Assembly (NCBI GenBank): GCA_027533385.1
Contig: JAPZUE010000025.1
Coordinates: 1-64,000, forward strand
DNA length: 64,000 nucleotides
Reading direction: 5' to 3'
From: Rhizobium sp.
GTDB lineage: Bacteria > Pseudomonadota > Alphaproteobacteria > Rhizobiales > Rhizobiaceae
Position 1 is the stretch's first letter. Each line of letters begins with the position of its first letter. This document shows, in pieces, positions 1 to 11,648 of the stretch. A program made the translations under genes and the position numbers. The notes beneath the pieces are model-generated. The model saw only the letters and a list, made by a program, of their open reading frames with translations. It searched no databases and was not told where the DNA came from.

Positions 1-140
1 CCCACATTCATCCCTTGACCGGCAGACGCCGGATAAGGCCTACTTCAACACGCTGGCACCCATGATGGTGGCGGCATAATCGAGGCGGAAATCCACTTAG
101 CAAAACGCCCGAAACTGTTCAGACAAACCGAGCCACCTCT
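1..140 (+). mobile_element. Right end of an IS3-family insertion sequence (partial)
   Basis: The first ~140 bases look like the 3' end of an IS3-family element: the C-terminus of the OrfB transposase followed by about 60 bases of non-coding end ending near GAGCCACCTCT. Immediately beyond, the reading frame of an HNH nuclease gene begins on the opposite strand in mid-gene, which places the junction at about 138-140. The left end and the target duplication lie outside the window, so completeness cannot be judged. The boundary comes from loss of nuclease similarity, not from a proven terminal repeat. Confidence 0.7.
2..79 (+). CDS. IS3-family transposase OrfB, C-terminal fragment (runs off the window)
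   Basis: An open frame enters from the left edge and gives PHSSLDRQTPDKAYFNT...MMVAA then stop, 25 residues. The PHSSLxxxTPDxAYF pattern is the usual C-terminal tail of IS3-group OrfB (DDE integrase, rve core) proteins, just after the last catalytic segment. The catalytic DDE residues would lie upstream, outside this window, so activity cannot be assessed. Confidence 0.7.
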   Translation, partial: PHSSLDRQTPDKAYFNTLAPMMVAA

Positions 141-332
141 CTTCATGTACACGCCGTTCGGATTTCTGAAGTCCTCACTCGCTCGAACACCCAGTGCATG
201 CCCGAGGCGGTTCAGCAGTTGGGAAAGCTCGACTACCTTCTTGCTTGTTTTGCCGGGGGGGTTCGCGGGGCTTTGAAGATAAAGTTCAAGGGCGAGTATG
301 AGTTCATCGCGATACCAGTCAGGATTTCTCAT
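141..332 (-). pseudogene. McrA-like HNH endonuclease, 5' remnant cut by the IS
   Basis: Reading leftward from ATG at 332, 64 codons match the N-terminus of a widespread HNH/McrA-type nuclease family: MRNPDWYRDELILALELY near the start and FRNPNGVYMK at residues 55-64. In intact relatives FRNPNGVYMK continues as a leucine-rich helix and ends in a C-terminal HNH domain. Here the frame changes abruptly at about position 140 into IS sequence, and a chance extension stops at position 45. The catalytic HNH part is therefore missing and the gene is almost certainly dead. Family members are putative restriction or defence nucleases. The other half, if retained, should lie left of the IS. Confidence 0.7.
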
Positions 333-392
333 TCAAAGTTCCACAGTCGGTTGAGCGCCAACAAGTGTAAGCTCAATCCAATACCGTTGAAA

Positions 393-413
393 CTGTTACA
401 GTGACATGTTACA
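393..413. repeat. Direct repeat of TGTTACA with 13-bp period
   Basis: TGTTACA occurs at 394-400 and again at 407-413, with GTGACA between, so the segment also has partial dyad symmetry. It lies 60-80 bases upstream of the interrupted nuclease gene, between it and the 3' end of oxyR. Position and symmetry suit an operator, but nothing else supports this. The rest of 333-529 shows no convincing gene. Confidence 0.25.
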
Positions 414-529
414 TCGCGAGAGTGCAGGTAGGCTGCAGAACCCAGTATTGCTGGGACTTCTCGAAATCTGCCGTCGCCTTCAAATCTCTCTAGCAGCACC
501 ATTTTCTTGATTTCCCAAACGCCTGAAAA

Positions 530-1456
530 TCAACTGATTTTGGCCTGCGGCGCGTTGACGGGTTCAGACCGACACGTCGCCTTGCGCACCACATCTGCCA
601 CCTCCATTAACTGCCTCGAGATCGGGCTGGTCTTGCGCCAGATCATACCGATGGTGCGGGATGGCTGCGGATCGGCAAAGCGCGCAATCGAGACGTCGGC
701 GGAGCGGGTTTCGACGGGCATGGCGATCTCCGGGATGAGCGTCACGCCGATGCCGGCACCGACCATCTGGACGAGGGTCGAGAGGGAACTGCCGTCGAGG
801 ATCTCGCGCGGGCGCACCGCGCCCATGTCACAGAAGGACAGCGCCTGCTCGCGGAAGCAATGGCCCTCCTCCAGCAGCAGAAGCCGCATCTCGCGCAGCA
901 TCTCCCGGTCGGGCACGGGCTTTTCAGCATCCTCCCTGGGGCGCACAAGGACAAAGTTTTCCTCGAAGAGCGGCGTCTCGGTCATCGACAGCTCCGAGAT
1001 CGGCAGGGCCACAATCGCCGTATCGAGGCGTCCTTCGGCGAGTTCCTGCAAGAGTTTCGGGGTCACCGTTTCGCGGACATGGATATCGAGATCGGCATTG
1101 TCGCGGGTGAGCGCCGAGATCATGCCCGGCAACAGATAGGGCGCGACCGTCGGGATCACGCCGATTCGCAGACGCCCCACAAGCTGTTTGCGATGGGCGC
1201 GGGCCAGATCGCCCAATTCATCGACCGAACGCAGGATTTCGCGAACCCGCAGCAGGAATTCCTCGCCAAAGGCCGAGAGCCGGACCTGGCGTGCGGCGCG
1301 CTCAAAGAGCTCCGCACCGAGGCTTTCCTCAAGATCGCGGATCTGCACCGAAAGCGCCGGCTGGGAGATCGAGCAGTCGTCCGCCGCCCGTCCGAAATGG
1401 CCATGGCGGGCCAGCGCCTCGAAATAGCGCAGCTGGCGAAGGGTGAAATTGATCAT
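530..1456 (-). CDS. oxyR: OxyR, LysR-family peroxide sensor and regulator
   Basis: 308 residues, normal OxyR length. The N-terminal winged HTH (about 1-60, FTLRQLRYF...AADDCSISQPALS) is followed by a LysR substrate domain containing both redox cysteines of OxyR: C200 in EGHCFREQ and C209 in LSFC, matching E. coli C199 and C208 that form a disulfide under H2O2. It is divergent from katG, the classic target, with 253 bases between start codons. A TAGGAAAAG ribosome site precedes the ATG. Assignment is by the cysteine pair plus context, and is firm. Confidence 0.93.
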   Translation of the reverse strand: MINFTLRQLRYFEALARHGHFGRAADDCSISQPALSVQIRDLEESLGAELFERAARQVRLSAFGEEFLLRVREILRSVDELGDLARAHRKQLVGRLRIGVIPTVAPYLLPGMISALTRDNADLDIHVRETVTPKLLQELAEGRLDTAIVALPISELSMTETPLFEENFVLVRPREDAEKPVPDREMLREMRLLLLEEGHCFREQALSFCDMGAVRPREILDGSSLSTLVQMVGAGIGVTLIPEIAMPVETRSADVSIARFADPQPSRTIGMIWRKTSPISRQLMEVADVVRKATCRSEPVNAPQAKIS

Positions 1457-3887
<2,431 letters not shown>

Positions 3888-3935
3888 AAGCTACGGTTCC
3901 GAGGCTCGTGCCCCGAGACTGAGGACCGATAGAGG

Positions 3936-3969
3936 AAGCCGGAGATGCAAACGCATCTCCGGCTTTTTT
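3936..3969 (+). terminator. Rho-independent terminator after katG
   Basis: A perfect 11-bp stem GCCGGAGATGC / GCATCTCCGGC (3938-3948 and 3953-3963) with an AAAC loop is followed by six T. It lies 50 bases past the katG stop and just before the stop of the convergent permease gene. The T tract is on the + side, so it serves katG. Confidence 0.9.
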
Positions 3970-3974
3970 CGTGC

Positions 3975-5087
3975 CTAGCGGAGAAACGCCCGGAAGCGCT
4001 GGAGCGACAGGACAAAGAAGACGGCCGAGATCACAACAAGCGCCAGGATCTGTGGCCAGACCACGTCAAGCCCCGCATCGCGGAACAGCACCGCCTGCGC
4101 CATGATGACAAAATGCGTGTTCGGCGCCGCCGACATGATCCACTGGATTACTTCGGGCATGCTTTCGCGTGGAGTCATGCCGCCCGAAAGGATCTGCAGG
4201 GGAAGCAGCACCAGCATCAGGAGCAGACCGAATTGCGGCATAGAGCCGGCGACGGTTGCCAGAAAGATTCCCATGGAGGTGGCGGCCACAAGCTGCAGCG
4301 CGGCGCCCAGCAGAAACAGGATCATGGAGCCGCGTAGCGGCACGTCGAGCGCCCCCTCGACGACCACGAATAGCGAGAAGATCGTCGCCAGCAGCACGAC
4401 GAGGCCCATCGACCAGATTTTGCTCAGCATGATCTCCGCCGGCGTCACCGGCATGACCAGAAGATGTTCGATCGTGCCGTGCTCGCGCTCGCGGATCAGC
4501 GCCGCCCCCGTCAGGATGATCGATAGCATCGTGACCGCCGAGATCACCTCGTTGATCGATCCGAACCAGCCCTTGTCCAGTTCGGGATTGAAGCGGGCGC
4601 GAAGCGACAGACCGACGGTCGCCTGCTCCTCGGCCTCGCCGCGGTTCAGAAACGCCGTCACCTCATGCGTGACGATCTCCTGGATGTAGCGCCCGCCGGA
4701 AAAAGCCTGGGTCATCTGGGTCGCGTCGACATTCAGCTGGATCTGCGGGGTCCGGCCCGCCAGAAGATCGCGCTGAAAATCGGGCGGAATGTCGAGCACG
4801 AAGGTATCGAGACCGGCATTCATGCGCGCATCGATCTCGGCGGGCGTGATCATCTGCGGCGGCAGGAAATAGGGTGGATAGAGCGCGCTTTCGATGCGCG
4901 CGGACACCTGGGAGCGGTCCTCATCAACGATGGCGACCGCGGCCTTGTACAGCGTTTCCGGCTCGGCAGTGGCGGCCGTGTAGATGTTCAGCGTGAACGC
5001 ATAAACGATGAGAAACAGCAGCGCCGGATCGCGAGCGAGGCCGCGTAACTCCTTGATCCCGAGTTCCAATATGTTCGCCAGCCGCAT
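3975..5087 (-). CDS. ABC-2 type permease, YhhJ-like
   Basis: 370 residues with the ABC-2 membrane architecture: one N-terminal helix (about 20-40), a large extracytoplasmic domain (about 45-200), then five hydrophobic segments from about 205 to 365, including the conserved EREHGTIEHLLVMPV stretch. It is the third gene of an exporter operon, starting three bases after the fused ATPase/permease stops. Family members are the YhhJ subunit of YhiI-RbbA-YhhJ-type systems; the substrate is unknown and unrelated drug exporters share this layout. The gene ends against the katG terminator. Confidence 0.85.
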   Translation of the reverse strand: MRLANILELGIKELRGLARDPALLFLIVYAFTLNIYTAATAEPETLYKAAVAIVDEDRSQVSARIESALYPPYFLPPQMITPAEIDARMNAGLDTFVLDIPPDFQRDLLAGRTPQIQLNVDATQMTQAFSGGRYIQEIVTHEVTAFLNRGEAEEQATVGLSLRARFNPELDKGWFGSINEVISAVTMLSIILTGAALIREREHGTIEHLLVMPVTPAEIMLSKIWSMGLVVLLATIFSLFVVVEGALDVPLRGSMILFLLGAALQLVAATSMGIFLATVAGSMPQFGLLLMLVLLPLQILSGGMTPRESMPEVIQWIMSAAPNTHFVIMAQAVLFRDAGLDVVWPQILALVVISAVFFVLSLQRFRAFLR

Positions 5088-5090
5088 GGT

Positions 5091-7877
5091 TCATACCGCC
5101 TGCTTCTTGAGAAGGAAGGTTCCGGCGACGAGCAGAAGCGGTCCGACGATGGCCAGGGCCAGCAATTGGGGCTCAAGATCGGCAAAGGTCAGCCCCTTTG
5201 AAAAGACACCGCGCGAGATAGTGACGAAGTGGCTCGCGGGGTAAATCTGACCGATCAGGGCACCTGCCCCCTGCAACGCCGAAACCGGTGAGAGCATGCC
5301 GGAAAACTGGACCGCCGGGATGATGGTGATCAGCGTTGTGCCGAAGATTGCCGAGATCTGGCTCTTCATGAAGCTCGAGAGCAGAAGACCAAGGGCGGTC
5401 GCTGCGAAGACGTAGAGAAAGGCTCCGAGCGCCAGAACGGCAAAGCTGCCGGTCAACGGCACCTGGAAGCCAAAGACGGCAAAGGCGGCAAGCATCAGAA
5501 AGTTGAGGAAGGCGATGCCGATATAGGGCAGCTGCTTGCCGAGCAGAAACTCCAATCGGGTGACCGGCGTGACATAGAAGTTGATGATGGAGCCCAGTTC
5601 CTTTTCGCGCACGACGCTCAGCACCGACAGCATGGCAGGGATCAGCATCAGCAGGAGCGGAATGACCGCTGGCACCATGGCGACCAGACTGGCGATACTG
5701 GGATTGTAACGATAGCGCAGCTCGATATCGAACGGGACGGTGATCGCGTCGTCCCCGCAGAGTTCGCGCGCCTTGCGCGTCAGCCAGGTGGCATGCATGC
5801 CCTGGACATATCCGGAAATGGTTTCCGCCCGCGAGGGCATCGCCCCGTCGATCCAGGCTCCGACCTCGACTGTGCGGTTTCCGCGGGCCAGATCCCGAGC
5901 GAAGCCTGGAGGGATCTCGATTGCCAGGCTGATTTCGCCGGCGCGCATGCGGCGATCAAGTTCCTGGTAATCCGTAATCGGTGGTCGCTCGATGAAGTAG
6001 CGGGAACCGGCGATCTCGGCGATGTACTCGCGGCTCAATACTGTATCGTCGCGGTCAAGGGCGGCAAAGGTCAGGTTCTCGACATCCAGATTGATGCCGT
6101 AGCCGATGACGAACATCAGGATCAGACTGCCGACCATCGCCAAGGTCGCCCGGATCGGATCGCGGACGAGTTCCAGGGCCTCGCGTCGGCTGAAGGCCAG
6201 CAAGCGGCGCCGGTCGAGCAGCGGCCGATGCCGTGCCTTCTCCGCTGCGGGTCCTTGCCTTGAGATGGCCTCTTCCTTGTAATCCTTACCGGTGAAACTC
6301 GGGGCGACGTCCTCGCCGATCGCGGTTTCCAGATAATGGATGAAGGCTTGTTCCAGCGTCCTGGCTTGGCAGCCGACCACGATCTCCTCAGGCGTGCCGG
6401 TCACCAGAACCTTGCCTGCATGCATGAGCGAGATCCGGTCGCACAATGCGGCCTCGTTCATGAAATGGGTCGAGACAAAGATCGTGACGCTGTCGCGGCG
6501 GGAGAGGTCTGCCAGCAATTGCCAGAAGCCGTCACGGGCGACGGGATCGACACCCGATGTCGGTTCGTCGAGGATCAGGATATCGGGACGGTGGATCAGC
6601 GCGACCGCGAGGGACAGACGTTGACGGATGCCGAGCGGCAGGGCCTCCGGCCACTCATCCAGCACAGTGGCAAGACCGAAGCGGGCTGCAAGCTCATCGA
6701 TGCGAGGGTGGATCTCCGCGTCTGTCATGCCGAAGAGACGACCATGCAGATCGAGATTCTGCCTCAGGGTCAGCTCGCCATACAGCGAGAATGCCTGGCT
6801 CATGTAGCCGACACGACGGCGGATCGCGATGTCCTTCGGATCGACGATATGGCCGAAGACCTCAGCCGTGCCTTCGCTTGCCGCCAGCAGGCCGGTCAAC
6901 ATCTTCATCGTGGTCGTCTTGCCACAGCCGTTCGAGCCCAGGAAACCGAAGATCTCGCCGCGCGGGATCTCGAAGCTGACATCATCGACCGCCGTGAAGT
7001 CACCGAAGCGCATGGTAAGGTGATCTGCCCGGATCGCGATCTCATGCTCTGCGCCGGCTTGCCGATCCGGGATTTGCAAGGGTTGGCCATGGCCGCGCTT
7101 TTCGGGCGGCAGCAGTGCCACAAAGGCGGCATCGAGGGTTTCGGTACCGGTGCGGGCACGCAGCTCCTCAGGGGTGCCGGTGTCCAGCACCCGCCCGTCA
7201 TCCATGGCCACCAGCCAGTCGAAGCGCTCGGCCTCCTCCATGTAGGCGGTCGCGACGATGACACTCATGCCGGGCCTTTGCGCCCGGATGCCATCGATCA
7301 GCTCCCAGAACTGGCGGCGCGACAGAGGATCGACACCGGTGGTCGGCTCGTCGAGGATGAGCAGATCCGGATCGTGGATCAGCGCACAGCAGAGGCCGAG
7401 TTTCTGCTTCATGCCGCCGGAGAGCTTGCCGGCTGGTCGATCGGAAAAGGGCGAAAGGCCCGTTGCATGCAGCAGACCGGCGATGCGGCGCTCCCGCTCC
7501 TTTCGATCCTGACCGAAGAGGCGGCCGAAAAACTCGACATTCTCGAACACCGAGAGCGTCGGATAGAGGTTCTTGCCCAGGCCCTGCGGCATATAGGCGA
7601 TGCGCGGGCAGGACTTGCGACGGTGAGAGGCGCGCGCCATGTCCCCGCCTAAGACCTCGACCTGACCATTCTGGATCGCCCGGGCTCCTGACACCAGCGC
7701 GAGCAGGCTGGATTTGCCGACGCCATCGGGACCGATCAGGCCGATCATCAGGCCGGAAGGGATCTCGAGTGAGATATCCCGTAGCGCCTGCGTCTTCCCG
7801 TAGGACAGGTCGACGCCCGACAGGCGCACGACCGCCCCTCTGCTGTCCGTGCTGTCAGTGCTGGCCGCGCCGTTCAT
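5091..7877 (-). CDS. RbbA/YhiH-type fused ABC transporter: two ATPase domains plus permease
   Basis: 928 residues. Domain order: ATPase 1 (about 15-245; Walker [10 protein letters not shown], signature LSGGMKQKL, Walker [13 protein letters not shown]), ATPase 2 (about 285-510; Walker [11 protein letters not shown], degenerate signature LPLGIRQRL, Walker [12 protein letters not shown]), then an ABC-2 permease (about 560-925) with the [15 protein letters not shown] motif. This is the RbbA/YhiH arrangement. The second signature lacks the canonical LSGGQ core, so the two ATP sites may be unequal. It starts one base after the HlyD-type gene stops, so translation is probably coupled. Role inferred: efflux with an HlyD-type adaptor. 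Confidence 0.88.
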   Translation of the reverse strand: MNGAASTDSTDSRGAVVRLSGVDLSYGKTQALRDISLEIPSGLMIGLIGPDGVGKSSLLALVSGARAIQNGQVEVLGGDMARASHRRKSCPRIAYMPQGLGKNLYPTLSVFENVEFFGRLFGQDRKERERRIAGLLHATGLSPFSDRPAGKLSGGMKQKLGLCCALIHDPDLLILDEPTTGVDPLSRRQFWELIDGIRAQRPGMSVIVATAYMEEAERFDWLVAMDDGRVLDTGTPEELRARTGTETLDAAFVALLPPEKRGHGQPLQIPDRQAGAEHEIAIRADHLTMRFGDFTAVDDVSFEIPRGEIFGFLGSNGCGKTTTMKMLTGLLAASEGTAEVFGHIVDPKDIAIRRRVGYMSQAFSLYGELTLRQNLDLHGRLFGMTDAEIHPRIDELAARFGLATVLDEWPEALPLGIRQRLSLAVALIHRPDILILDEPTSGVDPVARDGFWQLLADLSRRDSVTIFVSTHFMNEAALCDRISLMHAGKVLVTGTPEEIVVGCQARTLEQAFIHYLETAIGEDVAPSFTGKDYKEEAISRQGPAAEKARHRPLLDRRRLLAFSRREALELVRDPIRATLAMVGSLILMFVIGYGINLDVENLTFAALDRDDTVLSREYIAEIAGSRYFIERPPITDYQELDRRMRAGEISLAIEIPPGFARDLARGNRTVEVGAWIDGAMPSRAETISGYVQGMHATWLTRKARELCGDDAITVPFDIELRYRYNPSIASLVAMVPAVIPLLLMLIPAMLSVLSVVREKELGSIINFYVTPVTRLEFLLGKQLPYIGIAFLNFLMLAAFAVFGFQVPLTGSFAVLALGAFLYVFAATALGLLLSSFMKSQISAIFGTTLITIIPAVQFSGMLSPVSALQGAGALIGQIYPASHFVTISRGVFSKGLTFADLEPQLLALAIVGPLLLVAGTFLLKKQAV

Positions 7878-7878
7878 C

Positions 7879-8949
7879 TCACTGCACCAGGTTGGTCGTC
7901 AGGGAATCGGGCCAAGCCGCCTGCGGGTCGAGATTGACATAGGCGACGCCCGGAAGGCCCGTCTTGACCTGCTGGATGTATTTCTTAAGCAGCGCCTCCG
8001 GAATCTCAGCCTTGACGCGGAACATCAGCTTCTGGCGCTCCTCGTCGGTCTCCACCGTCTTTGGTGTGAACTGCGCAACGTCGGCCACGAAGCTGACCTT
8101 GGCCGGGATCGTATAGGCCGGCGCGGCGTCGAGCACGATGCGCGCCTCACTGCCAAGCGCAATCCGTCCAACCTCGGCCGTGGGCAGGAAGAAAGCCATG
8201 TACACGTCCGAGAGATCGACGATGTTGAGTACACGCCCACCGGCGCCCAAGACTTCTCCAAGCTGGGCAACGCGGTATTGCACTCGCCCGTCGCGGGGCG
8301 CGCGCAGCGTACTGTCGGCGATATCGGCGTCGATGCTCTCGATGGCTGCCGCCGCAGCGGCGACCGCTGCCTCAGCATCGATCACCTGTGCACGCGCCGC
8401 GCCGATGGCGGCTTCTGCGGCCAAGACCTGCGCTTGCGCTGCAGCCAGCGCAGCCCTGGCGCTTGCCGCCGCAGCCTTGTCGTCATCGACAACCTGCTGG
8501 CTGGTGGTGCGGCTTTCCATGAGGCGCTCGGTGCGGGCCAGCGTCGTCTCGGCGGCACTCAGCTGTGCTTCGCGCTGCGCGACCGTCGCAAGGGCCGCTT
8601 CGCGCTCTGCCTGACGCTGGGCCACCACGCTGCCCGCCGTATCGACGGAGATCAGGGCACGGCGATGCTCGGCCACGGCCTGACGTCGGCGGGCATCGAG
8701 CTGGTCCGTCTCCATGACAGCGAGCACCTGGCCGCTGGTGACGAAATCACCTTCACCGACCAGGATGTCCTTCACCCGACCGCCGGTCTTGGTGGAAATG
8801 TCGATCTCGACCGCTTCGATGCGACCGTTGCCATAAGCTATATTCTCGGGAAGGCCGTCACCTTCATAGGTTTTCCAGCCATAGAATGCGGCACCACCCA
8901 CCGCGACCACCAGCACCGCGGCCAGCCAGCCGCCATTCCGCTTTGCCAT
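7879..8949 (-). CDS. HlyD-family membrane fusion (adaptor) protein
   Basis: 356 residues: an N-terminal membrane anchor (about 8-24), a biotinyl-lipoyl-like half ([19 protein letters not shown]), a long alanine/glutamine/arginine-rich coiled-coil hairpin (about 85-210), the second lipoyl half ([20 protein letters not shown]) and a beta-barrel domain. It is the first gene of the exporter operon and would link the ABC permeases to the outer periplasm. GGAG seven bases before the ATG supports the start. About 90 bases upstream is an FNR-like box, suggesting oxygen-responsive expression. Confidence 0.88.
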   Translation of the reverse strand: MAKRNGGWLAAVLVVAVGGAAFYGWKTYEGDGLPENIAYGNGRIEAVEIDISTKTGGRVKDILVGEGDFVTSGQVLAVMETDQLDARRRQAVAEHRRALISVDTAGSVVAQRQAEREAALATVAQREAQLSAAETTLARTERLMESRTTSQQVVDDDKAAAASARAALAAAQAQVLAAEAAIGAARAQVIDAEAAVAAAAAAIESIDADIADSTLRAPRDGRVQYRVAQLGEVLGAGGRVLNIVDLSDVYMAFFLPTAEVGRIALGSEARIVLDAAPAYTIPAKVSFVADVAQFTPKTVETDEERQKLMFRVKAEIPEALLKKYIQQVKTGLPGVAYVNLDPQAAWPDSLTTNLVQ

Positions 8950-9008
8950 GTCCGATCTCCATGATCCCTGCGACGCCGGAGAACCGTCGTTGCGCCGTCA
9001 TGGGGATA

Positions 9009-9050
9009 GTCATAGGGGGCATGGCCGGTGGTGATCTTGATCCACGTCAA
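9009..9050 (-). promoter_or_regulatory. Putative FNR/FixK-type class II promoter of the exporter operon
   Basis: TTGAT-CCAC-GTCAA at 9037-9050 matches the FNR/FixK consensus TTGAT-N4-ATCAA at nine of ten positions. On the minus strand a TATGAC -10-like hexamer lies at 9014-9009. With the box centred at 9043.5, a start near 9002 would put it at about -41.5, the class-II activator position, leaving a leader of about 53 bases before the ATG at 8949. Known consensus and geometry are matched; activity is inferred. Confidence 0.55.
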
Positions 9051-9139
9051 TTAGGGATTGCTATAACCAATAACGTTCCTCCCCAGGGGGCACACTGCCG
9101 CGCCGCAGCTTCGCACTCTGGGCAGCATGGCAGCGATAC

Positions 9140-10171
9140 TTAGAAACCGCTGGCGAGACGGCGACCGAGATCCTTGATGTCGGGTTCGGAACGCTCGATG
9201 AGGCGACGCTCCCATGACAGGGCAGTATCGACGATAACACCGAGGTCATCATAGCGCGGTGCCCACCCGAGTACCTGCTTGGCCAGGGTCGAATCCGCGA
9301 CAACAAGCGGTGCATCGCCCGGGCGGCGGGGCGCGTATTGGACCTGAAAGTTAACATTCGTGGCACGGCGCACGGCCTCAACGATATCGAGGACCGAATA
9401 GCCTCTGCCATAACCACAATTGGCAACGAGCGGGCCACCGCCCCGACGCAGATATCGCAGGGCCTGCAGATGGGCATCAACGAGGTCGTTGATGTGAATA
9501 TAGTCGCGAACACCCGTACCGTCGGGCGTGTCGTAATCCGTACCGTAGACGGACATCGAGGCACGCTTGCCGAGTGCGGCTTCGCAGGCCACCTTGAGCA
9601 GATGGGTGGCTCCGGCAGCCGAATTGCCGGCGCGTCCCTTTACATCGGCACCGGCGACGTTGAAGTAACGCAAGGCGACATAGCAGAGCCCATGGGCGCG
9701 GGCGGTGTCGCGCAGCATGAACTCGCTCATCAGTTTCGACTGGCCATAGGGCGATTCCGGCCGCAACGGGGCATCTTCACGCACCGGCAGCGGCTTGTCA
9801 GGGAGACCATAGACAGCAGCGGTCGAGGAGAAGATCACCTTGTCGATACCGGCCTTGACTGCTGCAGAGAGCAGCCGCCGGGTGTTTTCGGTGTTGTTCT
9901 CGTAGTAGCTCAGGGGATTGGCGATCGATTCCGGCACCACAATCGAACCAGCGAAATGGATGATCGCCTCGATCTCGTTTTCGGCAAAGACCTGCTTCAG
10001 AACAGCCGGCTTGGCGATGTCTCCGAGATAGAAGCGCGCCTGCGGAGCGACGGCCCAGCGAAAGCCGGTGGAGAGCCGGTCGACGACGACAACCTCTTCA
10101 CCCGCATCGAGGAGAGCCCAGACCATATGGCTGCCGATGAAGCCTGCGCCACCCGTCACCAAGATCGCCAT
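9140..10171 (-). CDS. galE: UDP-glucose 4-epimerase
   Basis: 343 residues, extended short-chain dehydrogenase. NAD-binding GGAGFIGS at residues 6-13, SSTAAVYG strand-turn, and the catalytic YxxxK (YGQSK) are present, as is the RYFNVAGAD substrate-binding stretch. It interconverts UDP-glucose and UDP-galactose to feed exopolysaccharide, LPS and galactose metabolism; in rhizobia the equivalent gene is also called exoB. No sugar genes adjoin it here, so it looks like a stand-alone housekeeping copy. Intergenic 8950-9139 belongs to the exporter promoter. Confidence 0.92.
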   Translation of the reverse strand: MAILVTGGAGFIGSHMVWALLDAGEEVVVVDRLSTGFRWAVAPQARFYLGDIAKPAVLKQVFAENEIEAIIHFAGSIVVPESIANPLSYYENNTENTRRLLSAAVKAGIDKVIFSSTAAVYGLPDKPLPVREDAPLRPESPYGQSKLMSEFMLRDTARAHGLCYVALRYFNVAGADVKGRAGNSAAGATHLLKVACEAALGKRASMSVYGTDYDTPDGTGVRDYIHINDLVDAHLQALRYLRRGGGPLVANCGYGRGYSVLDIVEAVRRATNVNFQVQYAPRRPGDAPLVVADSTLAKQVLGWAPRYDDLGVIVDTALSWERRLIERSEPDIKDLGRRLASGF

Positions 10172-10253
10172 GACTTTTCTTCCCGTTGTTATTCTTATCG
10201 GGAAATCAAAAGCAGGCGCATCTTACAGAGTGCTTATCGAAAGGCTCCAAATC

Positions 10254-10309
10254 ACTGAAACGGCTTGACTATTCGGATTCTTCGTAAAGCCCGCGCAAAC
10301 CGTTTCAGT
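10254..10309. repeat. 10-bp inverted repeat upstream of galE
   Basis: ACTGAAACGG (10254-10263) and CCGTTTCAGT (10300-10309) are perfect reverse complements separated by 36 bases. Each arm is flanked by a TTGACT/AGTCAA. The minus strand also offers TTGACT, 18 bases, then TTTACG as a weak promoter for galE. The arms could be paired operators or a chance repeat. Confidence 0.3.
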
Positions 10310-10347
10310 CAAATTTTATCGAATGGGCTCAGCGGCAGGGACGCTCG

Positions 10348-11517
10348 TCAAAGCGCCTTGATGTAACCGCTCAGACGCTCTGCGGCATCGGCGATGTGTG
10401 CCGGGTTGCGCAGGAAACACGCCCGGAGGAATGGCAGCCCGCCTTCGCCGAACGCCGTGCCCGGTGCCATTCCGACGCCGGTCTTGTCGACGATGTCAAG
10501 CGCCGCCTTCCGGCTGTCAGTGATGCCGTCGATTTTCAGGAATGCGTAAAGCGCGCCCTCGGGTTTCAAAGTCTCCACACGGTTGGTGGCAATCAGCGCA
10601 TCGCAGAGGATGTCACGCGAGGCCGTTGCACGGGCGATGTTTTCGCGAACGAAATCATCGCCGTGATCAAGAGCCACGACGGCGCCACGCTGCATGAACT
10701 GGGCGACGCCCGAGGTCGAATACTGGATGAGGTTTTCGAGGACCTGGCCCAGTTCCGGCGGCGCCACGATCCAGCCGACGCGCCAGCCGGTCATCGACCA
10801 GTTCTTGGAGAAGGAGTTGGCGAACATGACCTTGTCGCCTTCTTCCATCACGTCGAAGAAGGAGGGCGCCCGCTCGGCTGTGCCGTAGTAATAGAGCGCA
10901 TAGATCTCGTCGGCGAGGATCCAGATTCCATGGCGGCGCGCGATCTCCAGGATTGCCTTCAGGTCTTCGCGCGTCGCCGTCCAGCCGGTCGGGTTGGAGG
11001 GCGTATTGATGAAGAGCGCCCTGGTCTTCGGTGTGATCGCCCTTTCCAGGCGATCCAGGTCGAGCATCCAGCGGCCATCGGTGAAGGAAAGCGGAACGCA
11101 GACAGACTTTGCGCCGGCGAGGTCGATTGCCGAAACGATGTTCGGCCAGCAGGGCGACAGATAGATCATCTCGTCGCCGGGCGAGGTCAGCGCCTGGACG
11201 GCGAGCGCAATCGCCTGCATACCCGAGGCCGTCACATAGAAATGCTCAACCGGCAGATCGACTGCAAAGTGACGATGGTAGTAGCGCGACAGTGCCTGGC
11301 GAAGTTCGGGAATGCCGCGCTGCCAGGTGTAGAAGGTCTCGCCACCCAGAAGCGCATCACTCGCAGCGCGATTGATGAAGTCGGGCGTCGGCAGATCCCC
11401 CTCGCCCGCCCAAAGCGGCAGCAGACCGTCGCGGCCCCGCGCATAGTTGATGATCTCGACGATACCGCTTTCCGGTGCGGCGAGCGCGCGGGGGCTGAGG
11501 CTGTCCAAAAGGGTCAT
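10348..11517 (-). CDS. Class I/II pyridoxal-phosphate aminotransferase
   Basis: 389 residues, fold type I. The PLP lysine is in SFSKNWSMTGWRVGW; other landmarks are NTPSNPTG (cofactor aspartate/asparagine region), LADEIYALYYYG and the C-terminal arginine segment FLRACFLRNP. It belongs to the aspartate/aromatic aminotransferase superfamily; the amino donor cannot be told from sequence. It stands alone between galE and mscL, all on the minus strand, with 176 and 131 bases on either side, so it is probably transcribed separately. Confidence 0.85.
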   Translation of the reverse strand: MTLLDSLSPRALAAPESGIVEIINYARGRDGLLPLWAGEGDLPTPDFINRAASDALLGGETFYTWQRGIPELRQALSRYYHRHFAVDLPVEHFYVTASGMQAIALAVQALTSPGDEMIYLSPCWPNIVSAIDLAGAKSVCVPLSFTDGRWMLDLDRLERAITPKTRALFINTPSNPTGWTATREDLKAILEIARRHGIWILADEIYALYYYGTAERAPSFFDVMEEGDKVMFANSFSKNWSMTGWRVGWIVAPPELGQVLENLIQYSTSGVAQFMQRGAVVALDHGDDFVRENIARATASRDILCDALIATNRVETLKPEGALYAFLKIDGITDSRKAALDIVDKTGVGMAPGTAFGEGGLPFLRACFLRNPAHIADAAERLSGYIKAL

Positions 11518-11648
11518 GGGAAAATCACTCCTTCGATCGGTGCGACGTGTCTAACCGATCGGATGGCAAAAATCCCATGATATTCCTTGAGGACAAGATC
11601 GATCCTGCTGATAGGTTCCCGCTTGCGGAGGGAACCCATCATGAGGGC

